NCBI RefSeq assembly: GCF_000814765.1
Contig: NZ_JWIC01000007.1
Coordinates: 846,500 to 910,499, forward strand
Direction: 5' to 3'
DNA from: Pseudoalteromonas luteoviolacea
Lineage (GTDB): Bacteria > Pseudomonadota > Gammaproteobacteria > Enterobacterales > Alteromonadaceae
Length of the DNA stretch: 64,000 nt
This document shows, in pieces, positions 11,198 through 19,083 of this stretch. The position numbers and the translations under genes are program-made. The first letter of the stretch is position 1. Every line of letters starts with the position of its first letter. The notes under the pieces were generated by a model. The model made no database searches. It saw nothing but the letters and a program-made list of their open reading frames with translations, and was not told the DNA's origin.

Positions 11198-11923
11198 TTA
11201 ACGCAGATTGAGCGCTATCAACTGTTGTTCAATGTGATTAAGCGAAGCGTCAGTAAGTGGCTGCTTCCACGGGTAGCTATTAAGTAGACGCACAGAGCTT
11301 CTGATTATTGGGTGATTAAGTGGTAGTGAGGCCAGCAAAGAATCAGTTCCTTCTATTATTTGTTTTGTTTGTTGTACACGCTGTACTTGCTCGTAGCCGA
11401 CGGTCAGCGCCCAGCCACTGATGATGATCTCTTCTATGACTTCAGACAAGTTTGGCACAGCTTCAAGCTCTCCTGCATTAATACCTTCGGCGAGTGCCAC
11501 TTTAAAAGAAGACTCACAGCGAGACTGGGCTTCAATAATTTTACCGGTCCAGTAATTAGAACCTTTTTTGATGACAGCTTCATTGGTGGCGTACGTTTGA
11601 AGTGCGTAATCAAACTCGAATAACTGAAGCTTTTGAGGTGATATTAAGCTAATGGCGATGATTTTTTCAGGGGCAGTGAGTTTGAGGGCCAGTACTTGGT
11701 TAAATATATTTGAGAGGTGAATGAAAGACTCATTGGCAAGGGCCAATACGATGTCTTCTTTACTTTGTACGAATTTATAGACAGACCCCATAGAAAGCCC
11801 GGCAATACGCGCAATTTTTGCCATGGTGAAGTCAGTAATTGATGATTCATTGATACATTGCTCTGCGGCTGACAGGATCATCTTTTGCTGAGTTTGTTGG
11901 TCATATTTTGGCGCAGGAGCCAT
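11198..11923 (-). CDS. TetR/AcrR family transcriptional regulator of the RND operon
   Basis: 241 residues. The N-terminal helix-turn-helix (residues about 10-55: ILSAAEQCINESSITDFTMA, then AGLSMGSVYKFVQSKEDIV) is typical of TetR/AcrR proteins. The longer C-terminal part should bind an inducer. It is the first gene of the efflux operon, with AGAGG eight bases upstream of the ATG. A perfect inverted repeat (ATTCGAA-5-TTCGAAT) 35 bp upstream is a credible operator, implying autorepression together with the pump genes. The inducing compound is unknown. Confidence 0.88.
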   Translation of the reverse strand: MAPAPKYDQQTQQKMILSAAEQCINESSITDFTMAKIARIAGLSMGSVYKFVQSKEDIVLALANESFIHLSNIFNQVLALKLTAPEKIIAISLISPQKLQLFEFDYALQTYATNEAVIKKGSNYWTGKIIEAQSRCESSFKVALAEGINAGELEAVPNLSEVIEEIIISGWALTVGYEQVQRVQQTKQIIEGTDSLLASLPLNHPIIRSSVRLLNSYPWKQPLTDASLNHIEQQLIALNLR

Positions 11924-11957
11924 ACAAGTACCTCTAGAATTAGCCGTTTTGATTTTT

Positions 11958-11976
11958 ATTCGAATGATGTTCGAAT
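11958..11976. promoter_or_regulatory. Candidate TetR operator
   Basis: The perfect inverted repeat ATTCGAA-TGATG-TTCGAAT lies 35 bp upstream of the tetR start. Size and position suit a TetR-dimer site controlling the efflux operon. Confidence 0.5.
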
Positions 11977-12147
11977 GTGGTTATTCTATGCTTATAATCT
12001 TCTTTGTCAATCTAGGCTTTCATAAAGATTTATATCTAACTGTTTTTCAGGGAATAAAAAATCAGAATGATAAGCTGCGCACTTGATGATCTTTTCGAGA
12101 ACGTTTAGTTTGAAGATGGTTTTTATGAAATAAAGGAGATATGCAAA

Positions 12148-12291
12148 ATGAACTTGAAGAAAAAAAACCTCAAACAGCTAAGTGAACATCTGCACTTAAA
12201 TCCTAAGCAAGCCGATATGGTTGCTGGTGGTAATAAGCCGCCAATGCGACGGATGTGCACTACGACAATAGATACAGAAATGAAGCGTTAA
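12148..12291 (+). CDS. Small double-glycine-leader peptide, RiPP/bacteriocin-like precursor
   Basis: A 47-residue ORF with a strong AAGGAG nine bases upstream. It opens with a basic stretch (MNLKKKNLKQLSEHL) and continues HLNPKQADMVAGG, a leader-like region ending in Gly-Gly, where C39-type peptidase-transporters cut. The predicted core (NKPPMRRMCTTTIDTEMKR) has one Cys, four Thr and four basic residues. Leaders of the form K-rich/LxxLS/LNxxQ/VAGG occur in putative lanthipeptide-like and bacteriocin-like precursors of marine gammaproteobacteria and Bacteroidetes. No modification enzyme or dedicated transporter is adjacent, so processing would rely on machinery elsewhere or the gene is an orphan. 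A hairpin terminator follows 75 bp downstream. Confidence 0.6.
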   Translation: MNLKKKNLKQLSEHLHLNPKQADMVAGGNKPPMRRMCTTTIDTEMKR

Positions 12292-12366
12292 TTGATGCTT
12301 TTAGTGCTGTATAAAATCGCCTTTTTAAACGGTTATTAAATAGCCTAGCTAGATGAGGTTTTTCCA

Positions 12367-12408
12367 AAGCATACTTTTGAGCCAGTCACTTTGCTAAGTA
12401 TGCTTTTT
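12367..12408 (+). terminator. Terminator downstream of the double-glycine peptide
   Basis: A 10-bp stem (AAGCATACTT / AAGTATGCTT) with a 19-base loop is followed by further T residues, which suits a monocistronic peptide transcript. Confidence 0.55.
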
Positions 12409-12563
12409 AGGCTTAATGGCTTTTTATCCTCCTCTTTTCTCTACCATATAATCCATAGGTTATTGCCTGTGATGTCTGGTGCTTTGAGTGACTTTATGCG
12501 TGCTTTGATTAAATATTTCAAACTGCCAATCGTATTAATAACAAAGAACAAAAGAGTTTAGCT

Positions 12564-13358
12564 ATGGCTGTTGGTAATTATCGAAAAGCACAGGTATTAA
12601 AAAGCGAATTTTTAACACCAAATATGAAACGTATTGTTTTAACTGGTAAGGATTTAGCCAGTTTTCCAGAAGGGTTTGAAGCTGGATATGTAAAGTTACT
12701 TTTTACTAAACAGGGCAGAGTATTGCGCGAAGATGAAGCTTTCGCGCAGTTGGCAAACAATAATATTATGATGCGAACCTATACAGTACGCGCATTTGAT
12801 AAGCAGGCTCAGCAATTGACGATTGACTTTGCACTGCATGAAAAAGAAGGCGCAATAGCCCCCGCCTCTGACTGGGCTAAAACCGCTCAACTTGGTGATG
12901 AAATCATTGTTGGCGGGCCGGGTAAAACAATAGGGGTTGATCACCGTGCTGATTGGTTTTTATTAGTAGGAGATATGACCGCACTGCCAGCCATCAGTTG
13001 TTATTTAGAAAGCTTGCCTGCGTGTGCTCATGGGCGTGCAGTAATTGAAGTGACCAGCTCAGAAGATATTCAAGATTTAAATAAGCCCAGTGGCATTGAG
13101 GTTATCTGGCGAGTGAATACCACACCGGGTAAAAATAGCCCTTTGCTCGACACTGTTAAAGACATTGACTGGCAGCAAGGTGATGTCTTTGTATGGTGTG
13201 CATGTGAGTTTGACACCATGAAGGTGCTTCGCCGTTGGTTTAAAAAGGAAAAAGGGCTCGAAAAGGAGCAGATGTATGTCAGTAGCTACTGGAAATTAGA
13301 TTGTACCGAAGAAGAACATAAAGCCGAAAAGCTCGCTGACTTAAACCTTCCAAATTGA
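12564..13358 (+). CDS. Siderophore-interacting protein (FAD-dependent ferric reductase, ViuB/SIP family)
   Basis: 264 residues. The N-terminal FAD-binding barrel contains the signature RTYTVRAFD (about residues 72-80) and HEKEGAIAPASDWA. The C-terminal domain begins with WFLLVGDMTALPAISCYLES and ends in the family's SSYWKLDCTEEEH segment. SIP proteins use FAD and NAD(P)H to reduce ferric siderophore complexes in the cytoplasm and release iron. No siderophore transporter or biosynthesis gene is adjacent and no Fur box was recognised. The gene stands alone between the small peptide and the Rhs locus. Confidence 0.9.
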   Translation: MAVGNYRKAQVLKSEFLTPNMKRIVLTGKDLASFPEGFEAGYVKLLFTKQGRVLREDEAFAQLANNNIMMRTYTVRAFDKQAQQLTIDFALHEKEGAIAPASDWAKTAQLGDEIIVGGPGKTIGVDHRADWFLLVGDMTALPAISCYLESLPACAHGRAVIEVTSSEDIQDLNKPSGIEVIWRVNTTPGKNSPLLDTVKDIDWQQGDVFVWCACEFDTMKVLRRWFKKEKGLEKEQMYVSSYWKLDCTEEEHKAEKLADLNLPN

Positions 13359-13410
13359 CCTCAATACACTTGACTTCTGAGGGTTCATCATTGTCATTGC
13401 TGATTTTGTT

Positions 13411-14733
13411 ATGGGCGATGGTAGGAATGGACCCGGCTGTGATTATTTAACTTGCTCTAATAGCACTGTCGATAAATTAAGACTTACCAGAGTATTAAAA
13501 TTTACAACAACTTGTCATGACGACGGTGCCTTATATTATCAGTTTTGTGTCAATCAAAGTCACTGTGCTGATTATGACTATGATCTGGATGGTTTAGTTA
13601 CTCGGATTGGAAACCTGTCATTGGTGCGTGCGGCTGATCGTATGGGGATCATCACAGGTACCTCTATTGAGAATATCACTCATGAGATTAGCTATAACCA
13701 ATATGGTGAGTTAACAGGAGATGATTTTGAGTTCAATCAACAAGCTCTCTATCGCTCTGAGTATGCCCATGATGACAATGGTCGTATCGTTAGAAAAACG
13801 GAATACCTGACTGGTAACATCGAGTTGCAAGACTATGTGTACGACGATCTTGGTCGCTTGTCAGAGGTAGATGATGGTGAAAAGGTTGCGAAGTATCAGT
13901 ATGACAGTAATGGCAATCGCCTTGTTGAAGAAATTACACAAGGTACATCAACGGTGCGAGTCGCTGCGACCTATGACGCGCAAGATCGTTTACTGACATA
14001 CGGTAATTGTACGTTTAGCTATACCACAAATGGGCACTTAGCGAGCAAAGTGTGCGCGCAGCAAGAGCAGCGTTTTAGCTATGATATTTTTGGCAACCTG
14101 CTTGGTGTTGAGGTATACAATGACGGCGCGATCAGTAAACAGATTGCGTACCATGTTGATCCACAAAATCGCCGAGTTGCAAAGTGGGTTGATGGGCAGA
14201 AAGCCGTCAGTTATTTGTACGCTGGCCAGCTCAATCCCGTTGCCGAATTAGACAGCGACGGTAAGTTAAGTGCTCTCTTTATCTATGGTTCTAAAGGTCA
14301 TGTGCCGGATTACATGGTCAAAGGAGGCCGTCAGTACCGTTTCATAACCGATCAACTTGGCTCTCCAAGACTCATTGTTGATGCCGCCAGCGGCGAAATC
14401 GCACAGCAACTTAGTTACGACACCTTTGGCCAAGTCACTCAAGATACAAATCCAGGGTTCCAGCCATTTGGCTTTACGGGCGGCCTTTACGATGCGGACA
14501 CACAACTTGTGCGTTTTGGTGCTAGAGACTACGACGCTCATACCGCGCGATGGACTGCTAAAGATCCAATCGGTTTTGGTGGTGGCGATACCAACTTATA
14601 TGCTTATGTATCAAGCGATCCGGTCAACTTTATTGACCCAACAGGGCACTTTTTGGCAAACTTAATCAGCGGGTTTAGAGCCGCCGGCAAAGAAATGCTG
14701 TGGCAGTTGGGTCATAGAAGGCAAATCGTTTGA
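13411..14733 (+). pseudogene. Shortened Rhs core protein, frame broken before its toxin tip
   Basis: 440 residues. It carries YD repeats (YDDLGRLSEVDDG, YDSNGNRLVEE) and the Rhs-associated core (YRFITDQLGSPRLIVD, YDAHTARWTAKDPIGFGGGD, DPVNFIDPTG). Complete Rhs proteins usually exceed 1000 residues, so the N-terminal delivery half and most repeats are missing. After the DPTG boundary the frame ends within about 30 codons. Removing one G from the GGG at 14709-14711 joins it to the downstream toxin frame and gives ...LWQLVIEGKSFECIDYKAV. The locus is therefore a truncated Rhs with a one-base insertion at the core/tip junction. As drawn it cannot deliver the toxin, unless it serves as a recombination donor. 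Confidence 0.8.
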
Positions 14734-15175
14734 GTGTATTGATTACAAAGCGGTTGCAGTTGCTGGTGCTGGTGGCTTAGTATTTGGCGGAGCTGCTGCG
14801 GCTACAACCTATAAAGTGTGGAAGAAGAGTAAGGTTGCAAAGGGGGGAAGCCTTTTAGGTAAATCTTCTAATGCGGCATTCAAAGCTGCTGACAATATTG
14901 GTGATTTCGTTCCTAAGAATAAGCATCTACTTGGTGGAGGTTCACAGTCTAAAGCTCGTTTTAATACTTCTGATGTTGGTGAAGTTCGGGGGCTAGTTCA
15001 AGAGGCGCTAAGGTCGCCAAATGCTCAGTTCTTACCAAACCCCAATATTCCTGGCACTTTTAGAGTTGTAACTGATATGGGTCGTCAGGTAGGTGTTAAA
15101 GGTCAAACCAGCCTTAGAACGATAGTGGGGCAAGATGGTAAAGTCATTAATTCATTTCCGGTGCATTCACGATGA
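14711..15175 (+). CDS. Rhs C-terminal toxin domain, probable nuclease (CT1)
   Basis: This frame is open from the core/tip break. Its first plausible independent start is GTG at 14816, giving 119 residues. It begins with an Ala/Gly-rich hydrophobic pre-toxin segment (AVAGAGGLVFGGAAAATTYK), then WKKSKV, and ends with the toxin-like part KNKHLLGGGSQSKARFN ... TFRVVTDMGRQVGVKGQTS ... FPVHSR. An early Lys/His followed by a Gly-rich strand and a terminal FP(V/I)H resembles BECR-fold RNase tips of polymorphic toxins, but the exact family was not recognised. The downstream gene overlaps by four bases (ATGA) and is the presumed immunity gene. Confidence 0.6.
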   Translation, partial: VIEGKSFECIDYKAVAVAGAGGLVFGGAAAATTYKVWKKSKVAKGGSLLGKSSNAAFKAADNIGDFVPKNKHLLGGGSQSKARFNTSDVGEVRGLVQEALRSPNAQFLPNPNIPGTFRVVTDMGRQVGVKGQTSLRTIVGQDGKVINSFPVHSR

Positions 15176-15579
15176 AATTTAGTTATCAAGTAGAAGAATT
15201 ACCGAAAGGTAACGAGCCTTACCGTGTGGCAACTGATATTGAAGGCTATCTATCAGTTGTCTCTAATAGTGGTGATGTTTTGTTTGAGGCTGATGGTATT
15301 TTGTTGGTTGAGCTGGCTATTTTTTGCAAGAAATGGTTAAGTGAAAATACTAATACAGATTTTTATTATGCGTCGATGGATTTTGAAGAAGAGCCAATAT
15401 TAGCTTTTAGTGTTAAATCAAATGATATTTGTTCTTTCTCTTCTGTTTGGCAAAAATCACCAATGGACAGCATCCCTTTATCTGAAATCAAATCCTCAAT
15501 GAGTGGCTATATTGAGGATTTGAAAGCCAATTTGAAAAATAATTTTCAGGTTGATATAGAGGGCTATGAGGGTTTGTAA
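15172..15579 (+). CDS. Probable immunity protein for Rhs tip toxin CT1
   Basis: 135 residues, acidic, with no signal peptide. It overlaps the toxin stop by ATGA. Size, overlap and acidic character are typical of cytoplasmic immunity proteins that neutralise an Rhs tip toxin in the producing cell and its siblings. No named immunity family was recognised with confidence. Confidence 0.6.
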   Translation: MKFSYQVEELPKGNEPYRVATDIEGYLSVVSNSGDVLFEADGILLVELAIFCKKWLSENTNTDFYYASMDFEEEPILAFSVKSNDICSFSSVWQKSPMDSIPLSEIKSSMSGYIEDLKANLKNNFQVDIEGYEGL

Positions 15580-15650
15580 GTTCTGTTGTGAACAAACTGG
15601 TATAGCTGGTATAAGGGGGCAGAGCCGAATGCCACTAAGTTAAGCCACCT

Positions 15651-15687
15651 TAGGAGACTGTAAATTATTCTGTGTAAACGGCCGTTG
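15651..15687. mobile_element. Possible insertion-sequence end remnant (IS256-like)
   Basis: The stretch starting GGAGACTGTAAATTATTCTG and continuing TGTAAACGGCCG resembles terminal repeats of IS256-family elements. No transposase is attached. Recognition is from memory of the motif only. Confidence 0.3.
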
Positions 15688-15718
15688 TTTTTTTACTTAG
15701 ACACCGCAAGGCGCTGTA

Positions 15719-15747
15719 TGTTGTGGTCAACTAATTCCGGACAATTA
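15719..15747. mobile_element. Solo terminal repeat of the IS3-family element
   Basis: TGTTGTGGTCAACTAATTCC and the next bases through GGACAA match the reverse complement of the right end of the IS3-type element at 20288-21351, with one mismatch in the first 26 bases. It faces inward, so the segment 15719-21351 is bounded by inverted copies of the same IS end. No transposase lies next to it. Confidence 0.65.
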
Positions 15748-15799
15748 TTACAAAGTAAGAGGATTAAAATTGAAATAATTAACAAGTAAATTAGTTGAG

Positions 15800-16015
15800 T
15801 TGAAAGAAAATACGGTTAAAAATAATCTACCTTTAGTAGATATACAAAGAAAACTTTCAACTCTATTGTTATCGAGTGAAGAGCTTGATAATAGAGAAAG
15901 CATCAGCAAAAAGCTCGATAACGATTTAGAGTTAGCTATTTATACTCTAAATCTTGAAAATCAACTTGATGCTGCTATTAATGTTCTAAACGAAGCTATA
16001 GAGCTGTCAAAGTAA
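15800..16015 (+). CDS. Small acidic protein, possible orphan immunity protein
   Basis: 71 residues from a TTG start with no clear ribosome site. It is leucine-rich and acidic, with two predicted amphipathic helices (ISKKLDNDLELAIYTLNLEN, LDAAINVLNEAIELSK). It lies between a toxin/immunity pair and a broken Rhs module and is followed by a terminator. No family recognised; it may be the end of a longer immunity gene. Confidence 0.4.
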   Translation: MKENTVKNNLPLVDIQRKLSTLLLSSEELDNRESISKKLDNDLELAIYTLNLENQLDAAINVLNEAIELSK

Positions 16016-16025
16016 AGTTCAACCA

Positions 16026-16045
16026 AAGCCCTTCGGGGCTTTTTC
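16026..16045 (+). terminator. Terminator after the small acidic ORF
   Basis: AAAGCCC / GGGCTTT stem with a UUCG tetraloop, followed by T residues. Confidence 0.7.
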
Positions 16046-16092
16046 AATTCCCACAAGCCCATTAATAAAACCAATATTTGTTCGTTATTTGT

Positions 16093-16288
16093 GCAAAGTG
16101 GGTTGGTGGGCAGAAAACCGTCATTTATTTGTTTGCTGGTCAACTTAACCCCATTACCGAATAAGACATTGACGGTAACTTAAGTGTTCTCTTTATCTAT
16201 TGATCTAAAGGTCATGTGCCGGATTACATGGTAAAAGGAGGCCGTCAGTTCCGTTTCATGACCGAACGATGACTCAACAGAGCACTTC
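16093..16288 (+). pseudogene. Displaced Rhs core fragment, internally deleted
   Basis: This stretch repeats the Rhs core region 14172-14346 at nucleotide level (for example AAGTGGGTTG, GTCATGTGCCGGATTACATG, AAAGGAGGCCGTCAGT), with stops and substitutions. At about 16267 it jumps to a sequence equivalent to about 14638 (CAACAGAGCACTTCTTGGCA), so roughly 290 bases of core were deleted. It is a typical displaced orphan Rhs end, no longer coding, that leads into the second toxin tip. Confidence 0.75.
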
Positions 16289-16648
16289 TTGGCAAACTTA
16301 ATCAACGGCTCTGCCGCGGCTACAGCCTATAAAATGTGGAAGAAGAGTAAGGTTACAACGAGAAGCTCAAACGACATTGAATTGAGTCACCCAGCCAATC
16401 TGAGTAAAACATTTATTGATCCTCGAAATGGTACCGTTGGAGATCTTGCGGAAAAAATGAAAGCAGATCCTAGTTTGGCTGACAAGATTTCACATATCGA
16501 AGTTGTAAAAATTAAAGGTATGACGTACTCGGTAAATAATCGAAGACTTAGAGCATTTTAGGAAGCTGGAGTTGATGTGAATACAGTTTCTGCTTTAAAA
16601 GAGCAGGTGCGTAAAATAAAGCAACGTCTACAAAATAAGAAAAAATAG
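16289..16648 (+). pseudogene. Orphan Rhs tip toxin with ParB/sulfiredoxin-like nuclease motif (CT2), nonsense mutation
   Basis: After the shared junction (YKMWKKSKV) the frame encodes a ParB-like domain: FIDPRNGTVGDLAEKM, then HIEVVKIKGMTYSVNNRRLR. The pattern 'V(D/N)NRRL.AF' occurs in ParB-like nuclease tips of polymorphic toxins. The frame stops at TAG 16559-16561. Reading on in the same frame gives EAGVDVNTVSALKEQVRKIK and a second stop at 16646-16648, which is the expected continuation (AFQEAGV). A CAG to TAG change therefore probably killed the toxin. An intact putative immunity gene follows. Confidence 0.6.
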
Positions 16649-16655
16649 GGCATCT

Positions 16656-17171
16656 ATGACTAATGATACTTTAAAATGTGGTACGTTTTTTTTTCGTTTT
16701 GGGATATTGTCCCGAAGACATTTCGAATTAACTCCAGTTTGGTGTGAATATGACGAACCATCAGAATTAGATGATGTTGGTGTGTCAGATGAATGGATCC
16801 AAACTAACCTTTTTGAACGGTTAAATTCGACTGATGAGCGGGTTTATTATTCTACTTCGAAAGATATTGACTACTCGAAAAGAGAATTTCTAAATGTTTC
16901 TTGTGAGTTGATGTTGGATGGGCACAAATTACAAGGGTATCTGTACGTAGTTCAAGGTAAGGTAAGTAGTGTTTCGATTTTTATCGATGATATCGTGGTA
17001 GATTTATATTCTTCGGACCTATTGTCTGAAGATAATTTAGAAACTCTGACTAACATTTCTGAACATCTAAAAGTTAACATTGAAAACGTTGATTCCATAG
17101 AGTATTTACAAAAAAATTGTACTGTCAATAGCATTGATCTAAAAGGGATCTTTCAGTTTCCTGTTGAATAA
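16656..17171 (+). CDS. Probable immunity protein for the ParB-like tip (CT2)
   Basis: 171 residues, acidic, cytoplasmic, with no recognised domain. AGGG precedes the ATG at a suitable distance. It begins seven bases after the toxin's final stop, the usual toxin-immunity order. Keeping the immunity gene intact while the toxin carries a stop fits selection for protection against kin that still carry the toxin. Low GC relative to the neighbouring core genes suggests horizontal origin. Confidence 0.55.
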   Translation: MTNDTLKCGTFFFRFGILSRRHFELTPVWCEYDEPSELDDVGVSDEWIQTNLFERLNSTDERVYYSTSKDIDYSKREFLNVSCELMLDGHKLQGYLYVVQGKVSSVSIFIDDIVVDLYSSDLLSEDNLETLTNISEHLKVNIENVDSIEYLQKNCTVNSIDLKGIFQFPVE

Positions 17172-17180
17172 TTTTATATT

Positions 17181-17369
17181 ACAAAGAAAGCAGACCATCA
17201 CATACCTTATACACCAATAGCTAAGCAGCGAGTGAAAGACTAAGGTATACCACTGCCATTAAAAGAGGCTGAAGGAATAGCGCATACTGTACTTGGTGCG
17301 AGAGTCGGGAGCGATGGTAAAGGATGGATTCGAGAAGGTGGAAATGGTTTACCGTTTAAGGAGCAATAA
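17181..17369 (+). pseudogene. Orphan Rhs tip toxin remnant (CT3), in-frame stop
   Basis: A 63-codon frame reads TKKADHHIPYTPIAKQRVKD, stop, then GIPLPLKEAEGIAHTVLGAR and VGSDGKGWIREGGNGLPFKE before its final stop. The AHTVLGxR...G...YREG type of C-terminus occurs in polymorphic-toxin tips, but the family was not identified. There is no start codon and one internal TAA, so it is a decayed module. The downstream gene starts 15 bases later. Confidence 0.5.
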
Positions 17370-17383
17370 GGGGAAAGCTTAAA

Positions 17384-17857
17384 ATGCAAGTATGTTTTGA
17401 TTTACTAATTCCTAAAACTTGTTTTGGAGGTGACTTCCCTTTTCAAGAGGTGCTTGCTTTCTGGGGGGATGAAAGCTTCAGCCAAGAGCCTCCTCGATAT
17501 GCATGGAAAGAAGACGTTAAGTTCAAAAAGCAATCAATGCCAGAACATATGCTGAACTATTTACCTTCAGAGATGAATGTTTCGAACTGGGTCTACTTGT
17601 CATTAGAAAGTAATGCGCTTGAAATTTGGGAAAAGAGCGTCAATGAACCATACCTTGATGAATCACCACTTATGCTAAAGGAAATGCTTGAAAAGTTACT
17701 GCCTTTACTGAGTGAGTGGGTTGTTATTTTCGAATTGAACGGCGACCAAATTGATAATGTATATCAGATGAATAAGTCGGCCTTACTAGATAAGATAGAT
17801 GCAGCTCTCAACTGGGATAATGAACCAGAAGGCTTTTTAGCCTGGTATAAGTCTTAA
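17384..17857 (+). CDS. Probable immunity protein for tip remnant CT3
   Basis: 157 residues, acidic and Trp/Leu-rich (LAFWGDESF, NWVYLSLESNALEIWEK, LSEWVVIFELNGDQ), without signal peptide or membrane segment. A strong AGGGG lies nine bases before the ATG and a clear terminator follows. Position directly after a toxin remnant makes it an orphan immunity gene. No family name can be assigned. Confidence 0.55.
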   Translation: MQVCFDLLIPKTCFGGDFPFQEVLAFWGDESFSQEPPRYAWKEDVKFKKQSMPEHMLNYLPSEMNVSNWVYLSLESNALEIWEKSVNEPYLDESPLMLKEMLEKLLPLLSEWVVIFELNGDQIDNVYQMNKSALLDKIDAALNWDNEPEGFLAWYKS

Positions 17858-17860
17858 TTT

Positions 17861-17886
17861 AAAGCCCCATTAGGGGCTTTTTTTTG
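17861..17886 (+). terminator. Terminator after orphan immunity gene 3
   Basis: Perfect 8-bp stem (AAAGCCCC / GGGGCTTT) with an ATTA loop and a run of eight T, ending the transcript of the third module. Confidence 0.85.
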
Positions 17887-18037
17887 CCCTAAAATCATTA
17901 ATAAAGCGGATTTTTATTAGAAAGACTAATAATCTAGCTGTTTTTTTAGGTTAAAAAGTGGTTTGTTGTATTGGTTTTTTATAATCTTCTTTTTGAAGAA
18001 ATTTGCAAAAAATGAAAGAAGTTGAAGCTTTTTCTGG

Positions 18038-18328
18038 GTGATTAACAGCTTACTTTTTCGCATCGTAAAACTTCCTTCTTATATTGATAGAAATTCTACT
18101 TATGAATTGTTTCAGTTTATGGGGGAGTTACAATCTGATGTACGCAGAAAGGGTGGTGGTAGCAGAGTATTTATTACAGATGATAAGGGAAAGATTATAA
18201 GGGAAATTACTCCACAAAGAGTTAAAGAGAGAGTAACAAATGTATTGCCAGATGGTTCAATAAGGGAATCTTTCAAAAAGGTTGGAGCGCCTTCGGCCGA
18301 TGATCTTAAGATTTTAGAAAAGCTATGA
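18038..18328 (+). CDS. Orphan toxin-tip-like fragment (CT4)
   Basis: 96 residues from a GTG without a convincing ribosome site. The second half is basic and tip-like (RRKGGGSRVFITDDKGKIIR, ERVTNVLPDGSIRESFKKVG). The next gene overlaps its stop by ATGA, the same arrangement as toxin CT1 and its immunity gene. This suggests the end of an Rhs tip cut off from its core, so there may be no true start. No family recognised. Confidence 0.4.
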   Translation: MINSLLFRIVKLPSYIDRNSTYELFQFMGELQSDVRRKGGGSRVFITDDKGKIIREITPQRVKERVTNVLPDGSIRESFKKVGAPSADDLKILEKL

Positions 18329-18786
18329 TTGATGTTTCAAATATAATTTTAAATTTTCAAAAACTTTTAATTTCTATATCCAATAGTTTATCTGATATTG
18401 GTTTGTATAAAGATAGTGATGAATGGGACGAGCTAACAGAGACCGCCTTTAACACACTCGTTGTTGGTCACTTGAAAGATAAGTTTGGCTATTCGCTCTC
18501 TGTTCAGTATGAAGTATGGAATAGATGTAATAGGGATCTTATCGTGCGTGTAAATGCGGGTGAGTCTGTATTAATTGGGGAAAAGGACTTATTTTCTGAA
18601 AATACATATAGTTATAAAGAGATACCTCAGTGTGAAAGCGATATTGAATTTTCATTTGTAGAGTTTGGGAACCCTCTTTTTAATGCCGATGATGTAGTCG
18701 CTTTGGAATATGCCTTTGGGTTTGATAGTCAAGACCGTTTGGTTTGCGCGAGAAAGGACATTTGCGAGTTTTTAATAAAAGTATAA
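18325..18786 (+). CDS. Probable immunity protein for tip fragment CT4
   Basis: 153 residues, acidic, cytoplasmic, in ATGA overlap with the preceding toxin-like frame. Contains an internal WDELTETAFNTLVVGHLKDK segment and aromatic-rich strands; no known domain was recognised. Assigned by size, charge and coupling. Confidence 0.5.
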   Translation: MIDVSNIILNFQKLLISISNSLSDIGLYKDSDEWDELTETAFNTLVVGHLKDKFGYSLSVQYEVWNRCNRDLIVRVNAGESVLIGEKDLFSENTYSYKEIPQCESDIEFSFVEFGNPLFNADDVVALEYAFGFDSQDRLVCARKDICEFLIKV

Positions 18787-19083
18787 GAAGCATTTGACGC
18801 CCACCCAGACCATGGAGGGTCGGAAAAGCTGAGATATCATAAAATGCATCAATACGTTACGTGATGCTGAAATCTAACCTGTGTAGTGGTCAATTATTTT
18901 TGGCCACTTTGTTATAGTTTTCCAATACTATTTTTATTTCGCTATGGCGAGTTTACGTTGTTATATCGGTGAGGTCGACAGCGATTGTAGTGGTTTACGA
19001 TATATTACGTTAGTTTATTTGTTGCTCCTACTCTATTTATCCAAGACCAAAAGGGCAAAGTTCTAAGGAACACACAAAAATAC

